44,517 nucleotides of DNA. It comes from Clostridia bacterium (GTDB taxonomy: Bacteria > Bacillota > Clostridia > UMGS1883). Below the pieces are notes generated by a model. That model ran no database searches. It saw nothing but the letters and a program-made list of their open reading frames with translations, and was not told the DNA's origin. Shown in pieces: positions 8,342 to 18,579 of the stretch (within the stretch, counting starts at the first letter, position 1; each line of letters opens with the position of its first letter). A program made the position numbers and the translations under genes. Where the stretch lies: contig JAFQQD010000024.1 of the NCBI GenBank assembly GCA_017411435.1, positions 1 to 44,517 on the forward strand. The letters run 5' to 3'.

Positions 8342-9187
8342 AGGAGAGCAAATATATACTGTTTTGTATTTTCCCCACAACTTATTTTTTGCTTCGCTTG
8401 CAAGGTCATAGTCTTTGAAAATACCAAAAACAGTAGGCCCGCTTCCACTCATCTGTGCGCCGATTGCACCAAGCTCAAGCAGTTCATTTTTAACATTCTG
8501 AAGTATAGGATGCTCTGCAATGCTAACTTCTTCCAGTACATTTCCCATAGAAGAAGCTATTTTATCAAGATTCCCCTCATGCAGTCCGTCTATAAGACTT
8601 TGTGTCTGGGGGCGCCTGAAATCCGCGCATGAATCTATTTTTTCATAAACGGTTCTTGTGCTGATTGAAAATGCAGGCTTAACAAGTACAATACTGCATT
8701 TAGGGATTTTGGGAAGAGATGAAAGTTTCTCGCCAATTCCCTCAGCAAGTCTTGTGCCGCCTAAAATACAGTAGGGAACATCAGCACCCAGCTTTACACC
8801 GATTGCACAAAGCTCCTTAAGCGAAAGTCCTGCATTAAAGAGTTTATTCATAGCCTTGAGTACTGCCGAAGCATTACTGCTTCCTCCGGCAAGACCTGCT
8901 CCAACTGGAATTCGTTTTGAAATATTTATTCTGACGCCGCCCTTTATGCCGGTGTGATTAAAAAACTCTTCAGCAGCTTTATATGCAATATTTCCGCGGT
9001 CGAGCGGCAGATAGGGAAGATTGGTGGAAATCTCAATCCCGGAGTCGGTCCTCTCAACTGTTACAAGGTCAAAAACGGAAACTGTCTGCATAACCATCTG
9101 CACTTCGTGGTATCCGTTTTCAAGCTTACCCAGAACATCGAGTGAAAGATTTATTTTTGCAAATGCTTTAGTAACTGTTTTCTTCAT
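8336..9187 (-). CDS. ispE: 4-diphosphocytidyl-2-C-methyl-D-erythritol kinase
   Basis: IspE is the GHMP-family kinase of the MEP (non-mevalonate) isoprenoid pathway. It phosphorylates the 2-hydroxyl of CDP-methylerythritol. The motifs seen are [12 protein letters not shown] at the N-terminus with the catalytic Lys, the ATP-binding [15 protein letters not shown] loop, and [13 protein letters not shown] near the C-terminus. The length of 283 residues is normal. It is the first gene of the leftward cluster and is divergent from nfo. In Bacillus relatives ispE also lies apart from the rest of the pathway. Confidence 0.96.
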   Translation of the reverse strand: MKKTVTKAFAKINLSLDVLGKLENGYHEVQMVMQTVSVFDLVTVERTDSGIEISTNLPYLPLDRGNIAYKAAEEFFNHTGIKGGVRINISKRIPVGAGLAGGSSNASAVLKAMNKLFNAGLSLKELCAIGVKLGADVPYCILGGTRLAEGIGEKLSSLPKIPKCSIVLVKPAFSISTRTVYEKIDSCADFRRPQTQSLIDGLHEGNLDKIASSMGNVLEEVSIAEHPILQNVKNELLELGAIGAQMSGSGPTVFGIFKDYDLASEAKNKLWGKYKTVYICSPV

Positions 9188-9209
9188 AGCACAACCTCTT
9201 AAATTTGTA

Positions 9210-9238
9210 TTTACAAAGGAAGTTTTTTATAATATAAT
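9210..9238 (+). promoter_or_regulatory. Promoter for nfo
   Basis: TTTACA (9210-9215) and TATAAT (9233-9238) are spaced by 17 bases in an AT-rich gap between the divergent ispE and nfo genes. Confidence 0.6.
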
Positions 9239-9265
9239 TATATATTATAAACATTGGAAAAGCAA
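9237..9265 (-). promoter_or_regulatory. Promoter for ispE cluster
   Basis: On the minus strand TTGCTT (9260-9265) and TATAAT (9237-9242) are 17 bases apart. The -10 overlaps that of the divergent nfo promoter, so the two polymerases would compete for the same region. Confidence 0.5.
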
Positions 9266-9287
9266 TAATTTATTTGGAGGACACAGT

Positions 9288-10121
9288 ATGTTTTATATAG
9301 GATGTCATCTTTCTGCATCAAAAGGTTTTTTGCATATGGCAAAGGAAGCAAGCTCCATAGGTGCAAATACATTTCAGTTTTTTACGAGGAATCCCCGCGG
9401 ATTTGCCGCAAAGGATATTGATGAAAAGGATGTCCGTGAATTTTTAGATTATGCAAAAGAGCATAATTTTGGTAAAATTCTTGCCCACGCGCCGTATACA
9501 TTAAATCCGTCATCTGCCGATGAAAAGGTGCGTGACCTTGCGCTCCGTATTATGACAGACGATATGGAGCGAATGGAATATGTGCCCCATAACCTTTATA
9601 ACTTTCATCCGGGAAGCCATGTTGGTCAGGGCGCAGAAAAAGGGATAGAGCTTACCGCAACCCTTCTTAATACTATTCTTAAGCCGGAGCAGACAACAAT
9701 TGTCCTTCTTGAAACAATGTCGGGCAAAGGCAGTGAAATAGGCAGAAATTTTGAAGAAATAAAGGAGATTATTGACAAAACCGAGCTTTCCGACAAGGTT
9801 GGAGTGTGTCTTGATACCTGCCATGTATATGATGCAGGCTATGACATTGTCGGAAATCTTGACGGTGTGCTTGATGAGTTTGACCGCATAATAGGGCTTG
9901 AAAAACTCCATGCAATTCATATGAATGATTCGAAAAATCCGTTTGAGAGTCATAAGGACCGCCACGAAAAAATAGGCGAGGGCTATATAGGCCTTGATGC
10001 AATGGAGAAAGTTATAAATAACGAAAGACTCAAGCACCTTCCAATATTCCTTGAAACACCTAACGAACTTGACGGATACGAGGCGGAAATAAAAACCCTA
10101 AAAGAAAAAAGGGACTTGTAA
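9288..10121 (+). CDS. nfo: Deoxyribonuclease IV (endonuclease IV)
   Basis: Nfo is a zinc-dependent AP endonuclease that cuts 5' of abasic sites in base excision repair. The TIM-barrel metal ligands are visible: GCHLSA at the start, [46 protein letters not shown] and the final ETPNE. The ATG at 9288 is preceded by GGAGG at 9276-9280. A longer in-frame reading to 9021 only overlaps ispE antisense and is not supported. The protein has 277 residues, normal for the family. Confidence 0.96.
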   Translation: MFYIGCHLSASKGFLHMAKEASSIGANTFQFFTRNPRGFAAKDIDEKDVREFLDYAKEHNFGKILAHAPYTLNPSSADEKVRDLALRIMTDDMERMEYVPHNLYNFHPGSHVGQGAEKGIELTATLLNTILKPEQTTIVLLETMSGKGSEIGRNFEEIKEIIDKTELSDKVGVCLDTCHVYDAGYDIVGNLDGVLDEFDRIIGLEKLHAIHMNDSKNPFESHKDRHEKIGEGYIGLDAMEKVINNERLKHLPIFLETPNELDGYEAEIKTLKEKRDL

Positions 10122-10179
10122 AAAGAGCTCTCTTATAGTAAAATATATACGACAGAAAATTCGAATTTTGGAGGCAAAA

Positions 10180-11850
10180 ATGAAAAACAAAAGACGAATA
10201 ATATCTTTACTTATTGTGATTGTCACATTTTTGACTAGCAATATAGTTGTGTTTGCAAATAACGATATTAAAGTTTATCTGGATGATAAACTTTTAACCT
10301 TTGATGTAAGTCCCCAGATAATTGACGGACGGACAATGGTGCCGATGAGAAAAATTTTTGAATCATTAGGCGCCGTAGTCACATGGGACGAAAATTCCAG
10401 AACAGTTACGGGGAAAAAGGGCGATACAACTGTAAATGTGACGATTGATTCAAATGTTCTTTTCAAAAACTCCGTTCCAAGAGCGCTTGATGTTGCTCCG
10501 GTAATCGTTGACGGCAGAACCCTTGTTCCTGTAAGGGCGATTGCAGAAAGTTTTGACTGTAAGGTAGAATGGGTAGCACAAAGCAGAACTGTTAAAATAG
10601 AAACTGGCGAAAATTTTGACGCTACGAAAGAAAAATTGACAGCCTCGGAAATTGCTGAGCGAGTATCACAATCAGTTTTTTATATTGAAGTATACGACAA
10701 TAAAAAGAATGCAGTTGCCAGCGGTAGCGGATTTTTTGTTACTTCAGACGGTGTCGCAGTTACTAATTACCATGTAATTGAGGATACTTCTTCCGCGCAG
10801 ATAACAATGACAAACGGCGATGTTTTCAGAGTTGAACAGGTTATTGCGTTTGATAAAGCACTTGATATAGCAATAATAAGAATTTCAAAAACTGCGCTCA
10901 GCGGAAAAACAGTATCAGGTTTTCCTGATGTTGAAATGGGAGACAGCGACACTATAAAGGCAGGTCAGACGATATATGCAATAGGCAGTCCTGCAGGGCT
11001 TCAGAACACTATTTCAAACGGAATAATCAGTAATGTTAACCGTCAGCTTGAGGGAAACAGTTTCATTCAGATTACGGCCGCCATTTCTCATGGGTCAAGC
11101 GGCGGTGCTCTTGTAAATGAATACGGTGAGGTTCTTGGAATAACCTCTGCAGGTATAGAGGATGCTGAAAACATCGGCTTTGCAATCCCGATAAATATAA
11201 TAAAGGCATTTGACCTGACTACTCAGGGAAAACCGTATAACGAATTTCTTCACGAGGATAGCGGATTCATCCTGGAGCTCTCCGAAACAACCGTGAATGT
11301 AGCTGTAGGCGAAACTAAGGAAGTTTTGGTTTATGCTGAGGGAAAAGGCAAGTGGAGTATCTATTGGGATACGAAGCAGGAATATATTGTGGATTGCGAT
11401 TGGGGCGACTGGCTTAAGGAAAATGAATCAGTATGCAATCTGAAAATAACCGGACTTCGGGAAGGTGTTGCCACAGTAACCGTATTTTCAAATGTTGATT
11501 TTAAGGGTGTGGACATAACCGTTCATGTAACTCCTGCTAAAAACGGATATTATGCAAGTGAATATTATCCCTCTTCGAAGGTGTCTGTTCCCACATACAC
11601 CTCTGTAACAGGAGACAAATCAACCGGATTTAAGCAGTATGAAGAAAATGATTTATATATTTACAGATACTACAGCAATGATCCGATACTGAAATATATA
11701 GAGGTCCTGATGACAAGCGGATGCAAACTGTATACCACGGAAAAGGATAATGAAGCTACGGCTTTTTATTATATAACTCCACAGAATAGAATGATTTGTA
11801 TAGCGGTATCAGCCATATACTCAGAAGTATGGATTTATATTCCAAGATAG
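10180..11850 (+). CDS. Secreted HtrA-type serine protease with N-terminal copper-amine-oxidase-like domain
   Basis: A 556-residue exported protease. Residues 1-26 form a signal peptide ending VFAN. Residues about 28-142 carry the two-repeat copper amine oxidase N-terminal-like domain (IDGRTMVPMR, VDGRTLVPVR), a cell-surface module common in Clostridia. The trypsin-like domain spans about 155-350 with catalytic triad His198 (TNYHVI), Asp229 (DKALDIAI) and Ser307 (GSSGG). Instead of a PDZ domain, a beta-rich Ig-like region follows (about 365-450) and then an unrecognised tail. The ATG at 10180 has GGAGG 5 bases upstream; the earlier TTG is part of that site. Substrates are unknown; surface protein quality control is the likely role. 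Confidence 0.85.
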   Translation: MKNKRRIISLLIVIVTFLTSNIVVFANNDIKVYLDDKLLTFDVSPQIIDGRTMVPMRKIFESLGAVVTWDENSRTVTGKKGDTTVNVTIDSNVLFKNSVPRALDVAPVIVDGRTLVPVRAIAESFDCKVEWVAQSRTVKIETGENFDATKEKLTASEIAERVSQSVFYIEVYDNKKNAVASGSGFFVTSDGVAVTNYHVIEDTSSAQITMTNGDVFRVEQVIAFDKALDIAIIRISKTALSGKTVSGFPDVEMGDSDTIKAGQTIYAIGSPAGLQNTISNGIISNVNRQLEGNSFIQITAAISHGSSGGALVNEYGEVLGITSAGIEDAENIGFAIPINIIKAFDLTTQGKPYNEFLHEDSGFILELSETTVNVAVGETKEVLVYAEGKGKWSIYWDTKQEYIVDCDWGDWLKENESVCNLKITGLREGVATVTVFSNVDFKGVDITVHVTPAKNGYYASEYYPSSKVSVPTYTSVTGDKSTGFKQYEENDLYIYRYYSNDPILKYIEVLMTSGCKLYTTEKDNEATAFYYITPQNRMICIAVSAIYSEVWIYIPR

Positions 11851-11851
11851 T

Positions 11852-11885
11852 AAAAGAGGCAGAAACTAAAGTTTCTGCCTCTTTT
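11852..11885. terminator. Bidirectional terminator (protease / MATE)
   Basis: Perfect 15-bp arms (11852-11866 and 11871-11885) around TAAA, with A and T tracts at either end. It serves the two convergent genes and its edge overlaps the MATE stop codon. Confidence 0.92.
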
Positions 11886-13231
11886 TATATCCTGATGTCA
11901 ACCCATTTACCTTGCCTGAAACGCCAACCTGACAATATAAATCTTGTAATCTGGTCTGCAATGACACCCATCCAAATACCTATAATTCCCCAACCAAGCG
12001 GATAACAGCAGATATAGGAAACTGCAGTACGGATAATTGTTACACTGAACGCCGATGCAAATGCCGTGAATTTGGTGTCGCCGGCACCGCGGAGAGAACC
12101 CATATAAATACACTGACGAATCTGAAGAAGTACAGATATAACCAAAGCATACATTATTGATACGCCGATGTCTGCAATATCTTTATCGTTGGGGAAGAAA
12201 AGTGACATTATCCATCTTGATGAAGCAAAGAACACTACAACAAGAATAATCGATATAAAACCGCCGATTTTTTGACATGCGTTGCCATATTCTTTTGCGA
12301 GGGCGTGATTCTTTTCACCAAGACTTCTGCCGATAAGTGCCACTGCTGCATGCTGTAAACCATCGCCAAATGCAAACGACAAACTTAAAATATGACTACA
12401 TACCTGGTGCGCTGCCATGGGGGCTGTGCCTTGCTTCGCTGCCATGATAGCGCAGGACATGAAACCAACTCTCAGAAGAAGTTGTTCGAGGAATATACTG
12501 TAACCAACCTTTACAATATTTGTAAGTGCCGCCATGCTGGGACGGATTTTATTTTCTATTATGTAATGGATATTCGTAAAACAATCCCTCTTCATAATGG
12601 AAAGCACACTCATCGTACAGGAAACAACCGTCCCAAGCACCGTTGCAATAGCAGCACCGCGTATTCCAAGTGCAGGGAAACCGAATTTTCCGCCTATGAG
12701 AAGATAATTAAGGATCACATTTACCGTATTTGATGTTACATTCGTGCGCATGGTGATTTTTGTGTTTCCGGCACCACGCTGAACAGCGTTGATTCCTATT
12801 TGCAGACAGTTAAAAATCATGCAGCTCATAATTATCTTGAAATAGAGTGTTGCGCCTGCGTGTGTATCATTGTTTGAACCGCATAGCCTGATAATTGGAG
12901 ATGCAAAAACTGTCATAAGCGTTCCAATAAGAAGAGAGAGCACTATAATCATTATTATCGCGGTAAAAAGAATTGAATTTGCCTTGTCGCGTTCCTTTTC
13001 GCCGTAACGGCGCGCGATAAGTGCAGAAAGAGCGACAGAAATCGCTGAAAAAACAGCCAGCCCAAGGAATTTTGGCTGCGCAGTAAGACCAACCGATACA
13101 ACCGCTGCAGGTCCGAGCGAGCTTACCATAAACGAGTCAACAAGCCCTGCAAAGCATATAAAGAATGATTCGACTATTGCAGGGAGCGCCATACGCAATG
13201 TGGTTTTTATTGTTTCATTAGTTTTCTTCAT
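11885..13231 (-). CDS. MATE family multidrug/metabolite efflux transporter
   Basis: A 448-residue membrane protein with about twelve hydrophobic helices in two homologous halves, as in the MATE superfamily of Na+ or H+ antiporters. Typical features are the N-terminal ALPAIVESFF segment and paired GAGNTKI (first half) and GAGDTKF (second half) motifs. The ATG follows AAAGAGGG. It stands alone, ends at the shared terminator with the protease, and its substrate cannot be predicted. Confidence 0.9.
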   Translation of the reverse strand: MKKTNETIKTTLRMALPAIVESFFICFAGLVDSFMVSSLGPAAVVSVGLTAQPKFLGLAVFSAISVALSALIARRYGEKERDKANSILFTAIIMIIVLSLLIGTLMTVFASPIIRLCGSNNDTHAGATLYFKIIMSCMIFNCLQIGINAVQRGAGNTKITMRTNVTSNTVNVILNYLLIGGKFGFPALGIRGAAIATVLGTVVSCTMSVLSIMKRDCFTNIHYIIENKIRPSMAALTNIVKVGYSIFLEQLLLRVGFMSCAIMAAKQGTAPMAAHQVCSHILSLSFAFGDGLQHAAVALIGRSLGEKNHALAKEYGNACQKIGGFISIILVVVFFASSRWIMSLFFPNDKDIADIGVSIMYALVISVLLQIRQCIYMGSLRGAGDTKFTAFASAFSVTIIRTAVSYICCYPLGWGIIGIWMGVIADQITRFILSGWRFRQGKWVDIRI

Positions 13232-13330
13232 TAGAAAAGCCCTCTTTCCTTCAAAGAATTATAGCACTTTGCAATAGGCTCGTCAAGTTTTCCAAATAAA
13301 TAAAATTATTAAATTACTTATAAAAAAGAG

Positions 13331-13359
13331 TTCACTTTTTCACTATAATATGTTATAAT
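13331..13359 (+). promoter_or_regulatory. Promoter for the lepA operon
   Basis: TTCACT (13331-13336) and TATAAT (13354-13359) are separated by 17 bases and lie 43 bases before the lepA start codon. Confidence 0.6.
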
Positions 13360-13401
13360 ATATGTCGATAAAATTTGATTTTTAATTTTGAGGGAATAGC
13401 T

Positions 13402-15198
13402 ATGCAGGAAAATATCAGAAATTTTTGTATAATTGCACATATAGACCATGGTAAAAGTACACTCGCAGACCGTCTTTTAGAGCTTACAGGCAGCATAGAA
13501 AGCCGTGAAATGGAACAGCAGCTCCTTGACAATATGGAACTTGAAAAGGAGCGCGGTATCACTATTAAAGCGCGTGCAGTACGACTTAATTACAAAGCGG
13601 AAGACGGTAAGGACTATGTCCTGAATCTTATCGACACCCCCGGACATGTTGACTTTAACTACGAGGTTTCGCGGTCTTTGGCAGCTTGCGAAGGTGCTCT
13701 TTTGGTAGTTGATGCATCGCAGGGTATTGAGGCGCAGACACTTGCAAATACTTACCTTGCGCTTGACCATAATCTCGAAATACTTCCGGTAATAAATAAG
13801 ATTGACCTTCCCAGTGCACGCCCGGAAGAAATTGTAAAAGAAATTGAGGATATTATTGGTATCCCTGCTGATGAGGCTCCGAAAATCAGTGCGAAAAACG
13901 GAATCAATATAGAGCAGATTCCTGAGTATATAGTAAAGAATATCCCTGCTCCCAAGGGCGATGAAGATGCACCTCCGCGTGCACTCATATTTGACTCGTA
14001 TTACGATTCATACAAGGGTGTTATTGTATATGTACGCGTAATGGAGGGCGAGATAAAACCCGGTATGCGCATCCGCTTTATGGCAACAGGCGGAGAATTT
14101 GATGTTGTTGAAACGGGTTATCTTCATCCTAAGTGCATGATGCCCTCAAAATCCATTAAGGCAGGCGAGGTTGGTTATATTGCTGCAAGCATCAAGACAG
14201 TCCGCGATACTCAGGTTGGCGATACTGTTACCGATGCGGACAATCCTGCAAAAGAACCTCTTGAAGGCTACAAGGATATAAATCCCATGGTTTACTGCGG
14301 TATTTACCCTGCTGACGGTGCCAAATACGGCGATCTTCGTGACGCGCTTGAAAAACTTCAGTTAAATGATGCATCACTTTCGTTTGAAGCCGAAACAAGT
14401 GCGGCGCTCGGTTTTGGTTTCCGCTGCGGATTCCTTGGCCTTTTGCATATGGAAATCATTCAGGAAAGACTTGAACGCGAATTCAATCTTGACCTTGTTA
14501 CAACAGCGCCGAGCGTTGTTTATAAAGTGCATAAAACAACGGGTGAGGAGATATTTGTGTCCAATCCCACAAACCTCCCCGCACCTGCAGAAATCGACTA
14601 TATGGAGGAGCCTTTCGTAAATGCGCACATTTTTGTTCCTCAGGAATATGTAGGTGCAATTATGGAGCTTTGTCAGGACAGACGCGGTAACTACATCGGT
14701 ATGACATACCTTGATGCCGAGCGTGCTGACCTGCATTATGAGCTTCCGCTTAATGAAATCATATACGACTTCTTTGATGCTATAAAGAGCCGTAGCCGCG
14801 GATATGCATCGTTTGACTATGAGATGGGCGAATATGTGAAGAGTGACCTTGTAAAACTCGACATCCTCTTAAACGGAGATGTTGTCGATGCATTAAGTTT
14901 CATCGTTCACTCTACAAAGAGCTATGCACGCGGAAGAAGAATTGCCGAAAAACTTAAGGAAACTATTCCGCGCCAGCTTTTTGAAGTTCCCATTCAGGCG
15001 GCTATCGGCGGTAAGGTCATCGCGCGCGAAACCGTCAAAGCTATGCGTAAAGATGTCCTTGCAAAATGTTACGGCGGCGATATTACGCGTAAGAAAAAAC
15101 TTCTTGAAAAACAGAAGGAAGGTAAGAAGAGAATGCGTCAGGTCGGAAGTGTAGAGCTTCCTCAGGAGGCGTTTATGTCTGTTCTTAAGCTTGACTGA
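13402..15198 (+). CDS. lepA: Elongation factor 4 (LepA)
   Basis: LepA is a ribosome-associated GTPase involved in ribosome assembly and translation under stress. The GTPase motifs are [10 protein letters not shown] (G1), RGITIKA (G2), DTPGHVDF (G3) and NKIDLPSA (G4), and the protein ends with the LepA-specific C-terminal domain ([19 protein letters not shown]). I chose the ATG at 13402; the earlier in-frame start at 13375 adds nine residues not seen in the family. The protein has 598 residues, as expected. It heads a rightward eight-gene operon with gaps of a few bases. Confidence 0.96.
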   Translation: MQENIRNFCIIAHIDHGKSTLADRLLELTGSIESREMEQQLLDNMELEKERGITIKARAVRLNYKAEDGKDYVLNLIDTPGHVDFNYEVSRSLAACEGALLVVDASQGIEAQTLANTYLALDHNLEILPVINKIDLPSARPEEIVKEIEDIIGIPADEAPKISAKNGINIEQIPEYIVKNIPAPKGDEDAPPRALIFDSYYDSYKGVIVYVRVMEGEIKPGMRIRFMATGGEFDVVETGYLHPKCMMPSKSIKAGEVGYIAASIKTVRDTQVGDTVTDADNPAKEPLEGYKDINPMVYCGIYPADGAKYGDLRDALEKLQLNDASLSFEAETSAALGFGFRCGFLGLLHMEIIQERLEREFNLDLVTTAPSVVYKVHKTTGEEIFVSNPTNLPAPAEIDYMEEPFVNAHIFVPQEYVGAIMELCQDRRGNYIGMTYLDAERADLHYELPLNEIIYDFFDAIKSRSRGYASFDYEMGEYVKSDLVKLDILLNGDVVDALSFIVHSTKSYARGRRIAEKLKETIPRQLFEVPIQAAIGGKVIARETVKAMRKDVLAKCYGGDITRKKKLLEKQKEGKKRMRQVGSVELPQEAFMSVLKLD

Positions 15199-15199
15199 T

Positions 15200-16252
15200 A
15201 TGATTTATATACACATTCCGTTTTGCGTACGCAAATGTCTTTACTGCGACTTTTACTCTGTTACGGATAAATCGCTATACAGGGCTTATACCGATGCACT
15301 CATAAAGGAAATTGAAGGAATAAAGGGTACAGAAACAAACACTGTCTATATAGGAGGAGGTACTCCTACTGCAATAGGTAATTATCTCCTCGAAATAGTG
15401 GATGCAGTAAATAAAAACCTTGTTCTTTCCGAAAACTGCGAATTTACCGTTGAGGCAAATCCGGGAACGGTGGACGAAAAAATACTTTCTTCTCTTTATA
15501 AAAAAGGTGTCAACCGCATCAGCCTCGGTGCGCAGTCGTTTAATGATAATGAACTTCGCGCACTTGGCAGAATACACACCTCTAAAGAAATTTTTGAAAG
15601 TTGTGACGCAATTAAAAATGCAGGCTTTTCTAACTTCAGCCTGGACCTTATGCTAGCAACTCCGCATCAGACAATGGAAAGCCTTGAATATACGCTTTCC
15701 TGTATAGAAAAAATAAATCCCCCACATGTATCGGCATATTCGCTTATCGTGGAGGAGGGGACCCCCTTTTACGATATGGAGCTTAATCTTCCCAACGAAG
15801 ATACTGAGAGAAAAATGTATTACTACGCAAGTGACTTCCTCTCCAAGTTAGGGCTTTTACGCTACGAAATTTCAAACTTTGCAAAAGAAGGTTTTGAAAG
15901 CCGACACAACTGCGGGTACTGGAGAGATGAAGAATATATAGGCCTCGGTGCCGGTGCGCACTCGTATTACGGCGGTGCACGCTATTTTAATGCGTCTGAC
16001 ATAAAAAGCTATATAGAAGGAAAAGGCAGAAAAGAAGACTACACCCCCATATCGGAAAAGGAGCGGAAGCTCGAACTCTTTATGCTGGGTCTTCGTATGA
16101 CAGCTGGCGTTTTATACAGCGGCGAATTTCCCGAAAGGGTAAATCCTCTTATCGAAAAGGGACTGCTTGAAATTAAAGAAGGCAGACTGCGACTTACTCC
16201 GCGCGGAACAGACTGCGCAAATTTAGTGTTTATGGAGTTTTTGAATGATTAG
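15200..16252 (+). CDS. hemW: HemW-type radical SAM protein
   Basis: HemW is a radical SAM protein, formerly annotated as oxygen-independent coproporphyrinogen oxidase, now considered a heme chaperone. The cluster motif is CVRKCLYC (CxxxCxxC) near residues 10-17, followed by the IGGGTPTA SAM-binding loop. The adjacent lepA-hemW order is conserved in Firmicutes. The ATG lies 1 base after the lepA stop without a good Shine-Dalgarno, suggesting translational coupling. A TTG nine bases upstream is in frame but less likely. The 350-residue length is normal. Confidence 0.92.
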   Translation: MIYIHIPFCVRKCLYCDFYSVTDKSLYRAYTDALIKEIEGIKGTETNTVYIGGGTPTAIGNYLLEIVDAVNKNLVLSENCEFTVEANPGTVDEKILSSLYKKGVNRISLGAQSFNDNELRALGRIHTSKEIFESCDAIKNAGFSNFSLDLMLATPHQTMESLEYTLSCIEKINPPHVSAYSLIVEEGTPFYDMELNLPNEDTERKMYYYASDFLSKLGLLRYEISNFAKEGFESRHNCGYWRDEEYIGLGAGAHSYYGGARYFNASDIKSYIEGKGRKEDYTPISEKERKLELFMLGLRMTAGVLYSGEFPERVNPLIEKGLLEIKEGRLRLTPRGTDCANLVFMEFLND

Positions 16253-16727
16253 TTCACGAGACTATGCACTTTACCTTATAGAATTTCGCGACAGAACGGA
16301 AAAGGAGCTTCGCGAAAAACTTACGGCAAAAGGGTACACAGAAGAACAAATTGAAGATACGGTAGAATTTCTTAAAAACTACGGATATATTGATGATAAG
16401 CGTTATGCATTACATTTTATAAGCGATGCGATAAACCTCAAAAAATGGGGTAAAATCAGAATCCGCACAGAACTGCTTCGAAAAGGAATTGACCGTGAAA
16501 CCGTTGAGTTTTCATTGGAAGATGCCTTTTCGAAAATAGAGGATGACCGAGTGTTTTCCATAATGGAAAAAAGATTCAGTGATTCTGATTTTGGCAATAT
16601 GAAGGAACGGACAAGGATATTTAACTTCTTTATGCGCCGTGGGTTTACTCCTGACGAGATAAAAGGTGCAATGAATAAAATGAGCGCGTTTAGAGATATA
16701 GACACAGACAGTGAGGTGACAAGGTGA
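16245..16727 (+). CDS. recX: Regulatory protein RecX
   Basis: RecX binds RecA filaments and limits RecA activity. The 160-residue protein is made of the three-helix repeats of the family; recognisable segments are YALYLIEFRDRTEKELREKL and LKNYGYIDDKRYA. It overlaps the 3' end of hemW by 8 bases and rimO by 4 bases. recA itself is not in the window, so regulation of recX here follows the housekeeping operon rather than recA. Confidence 0.9.
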   Translation: MISSRDYALYLIEFRDRTEKELREKLTAKGYTEEQIEDTVEFLKNYGYIDDKRYALHFISDAINLKKWGKIRIRTELLRKGIDRETVEFSLEDAFSKIEDDRVFSIMEKRFSDSDFGNMKERTRIFNFFMRRGFTPDEIKGAMNKMSAFRDIDTDSEVTR

Positions 16728-18052
16728 CAAAAATAGGCTTTGTATCTTTAGGTTGTAACAAAAATCTGTGTGATACAGAAAATATGATGGGACTTCTTCT
16801 TGAAGACGGATTTGGAATCACACTAAACCCCAACGAAGCAGAAGTAATCGTAATAAACACCTGCGGATTTATTGAAAGTGCACAGCAGGAATCAATCGAC
16901 ACAATACTTGAAATGGCAGAGTATAAAAAAGAAAACTGTCGCCTTCTGGTTGTGTGCGGATGCCTTGCACAGCGCTTTTGTGATGAAATCAGAAACGAAC
17001 TTCCCGAAGTTGATGTTATTGTCGGAACAACTGCATTTGACGAAATCGCAGATGCAGTAAAAAAAGGACTTTCGGGCAAAAAAGAAACTTATATATACGA
17101 CATTGATAAAGATGTAGCCGAAAATCTTCCCCGCGTTCGCACAACACCTCCTTATACGGCATATCTTAAAATTGCCGAAGGATGCGACAATAGATGCACC
17201 TACTGTGCAATTCCCTACATACGCGGAAAATACAGGAGCAGAAGGGAAGAGGACATCCTCTCTGAGGCTAAGGCACTTGCTGATGACGGAGTTCGCGAAA
17301 TCATCGTAGTTGCACAGGATACAACGCGTTACGGCATTGATTTGTATGGAGAGAAGAGGATATCACATCTTCTTCATAAGCTTTGTGAAATAGAAAAAAT
17401 CGATTGGGTAAGAGTGCACTACTCATACCCCGAAGAAATAGATGAAAATCTTATCAAAACTATTCGTGACGAGGAAAAAATCGTGAAATACCTCGATATT
17501 CCCGTACAGCACGGCTCAAGCAGTGTTCTTCGCAGAATGGGACGAAAGACAACTCGTGAAAAACTTGAAAAGCTGATTGAAACCTTAAGGAAAGAAATCC
17601 CCGGTGTAACACTTCGTACAAGTATTATTACGGGATTTCCGGGTGAAACGGAAGATGAATTTAATGAACTTCTGGACTTCCTTGCTAATGTCAGGTTTGA
17701 CCGCGTTGGAGTGTTTGCATATTCGTGCGAAGTAGGAACACCTGCCGCAAGGATGAAAGACCAGATTCCCATGAAAATCCGGGAAGAGCGCCGCGACAGA
17801 GTAATGGAGCTTTCACAGGAAATTTCACTTAAGCGCAATGAATCAATGATAGGGAAAACCGTGACGGTAATTACAGAAGGCTTTGAAGAAAATCTCTACT
17901 ATGGCAGAAGCGGTGGAGAAAGTATTGAGATAGACCCCAAAATTTATTTTGGCGCGCATCGTGATCTTGATGCAGGCGAATTTATAGAGGTTATAATTAA
18001 ATCTGCCGATATATATGACTTATACGGCGAAGAAATTGAAAGGACGGAATGA
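16724..18052 (+). CDS. rimO: Ribosomal protein S12 methylthiotransferase RimO
   Basis: RimO is a radical SAM enzyme that adds a methylthio group to a conserved aspartate of ribosomal protein S12. The N-terminal UPF0004 domain has cysteines in SLGCNKNLCDTE, NTCGF and CGCLAQ for the auxiliary cluster. The radical SAM motif is CDNRCTYC. A C-terminal TRAM-like domain ends the 442-residue protein. RimO rather than MiaB is chosen from SLGCNKNLCDTE. The start is GTG, overlapping the recX stop as GTGA, with GGTGACAAGG upstream. Confidence 0.95.
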   Translation: MTKIGFVSLGCNKNLCDTENMMGLLLEDGFGITLNPNEAEVIVINTCGFIESAQQESIDTILEMAEYKKENCRLLVVCGCLAQRFCDEIRNELPEVDVIVGTTAFDEIADAVKKGLSGKKETYIYDIDKDVAENLPRVRTTPPYTAYLKIAEGCDNRCTYCAIPYIRGKYRSRREEDILSEAKALADDGVREIIVVAQDTTRYGIDLYGEKRISHLLHKLCEIEKIDWVRVHYSYPEEIDENLIKTIRDEEKIVKYLDIPVQHGSSSVLRRMGRKTTREKLEKLIETLRKEIPGVTLRTSIITGFPGETEDEFNELLDFLANVRFDRVGVFAYSCEVGTPAARMKDQIPMKIREERRDRVMELSQEISLKRNESMIGKTVTVITEGFEENLYYGRSGGESIEIDPKIYFGAHRDLDAGEFIEVIIKSADIYDLYGEEIERTE

Positions 18053-18055
18053 TTT

Positions 18056-18574
18056 ATGAATTTACCCAACAAACTTACAATGGCAAGATGTATTATGATT
18101 CCGATTTTTATGGCGCTTATTCTTAATGAGTGTTATATCTGGGCTCTCGTTGTATTTGCGATTGCATCACTTACAGATTTTTTTGACGGATATCTCGCAA
18201 GAAAGTATAACCTTGTTTCATCATTCGGCAAAATAATGGACCCCCTTGCAGATAAGCTTCTGGCGTTCAGCGCGCTTCTTTCTTTTATTCAGCTTGATGT
18301 TGTTTCTGTGTGGGCACCTATCATTATCATTGCACGCGAATTTTTCGTAACAAGTCTTCGAGTTGTAGCAGTATCCAAAGGTAAGGTTATTGCAGCTTCA
18401 TGGTGGGGCAAGATAAAGACAAATGTACAGCTTTTTGCAAGTATTTTTGCAATGCTCTTCTGCCATTTTGGAAATATTGAAGTTGCAGGCATCCTCATCT
18501 GGGTAGCCGCTATCTTCACGGTAGCAAGCTGGGTTGCTTATGTTTTCGAAAATATTGCTATTTTTAAGGACTGA
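18056..18574 (+). CDS. pgsA: CDP-diacylglycerol-glycerol-3-phosphate 3-phosphatidyltransferase
   Basis: PgsA makes phosphatidylglycerophosphate, the committed step of anionic phospholipid synthesis. The CDP-alcohol phosphotransferase motif is complete across SLTDFFDGYLARK and SSFGKIMDPLADK, with the conserved DG, AR, G and two Asp. About four membrane helices follow in a 172-residue protein of usual size. It lies 3 bases after rimO; the rimO-pgsA neighbourhood is common in Firmicutes. Confidence 0.94.
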   Translation: MNLPNKLTMARCIMIPIFMALILNECYIWALVVFAIASLTDFFDGYLARKYNLVSSFGKIMDPLADKLLAFSALLSFIQLDVVSVWAPIIIIAREFFVTSLRVVAVSKGKVIAASWWGKIKTNVQLFASIFAMLFCHFGNIEVAGILIWVAAIFTVASWVAYVFENIAIFKD

Positions 18575-18579
18575 TTGTA

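Noticed and set aside
9021-9287. Upstream extension of the nfo reading frame
   Set aside because: It runs antisense through ispE and past its promoter; the family start and RBS are at 9288.
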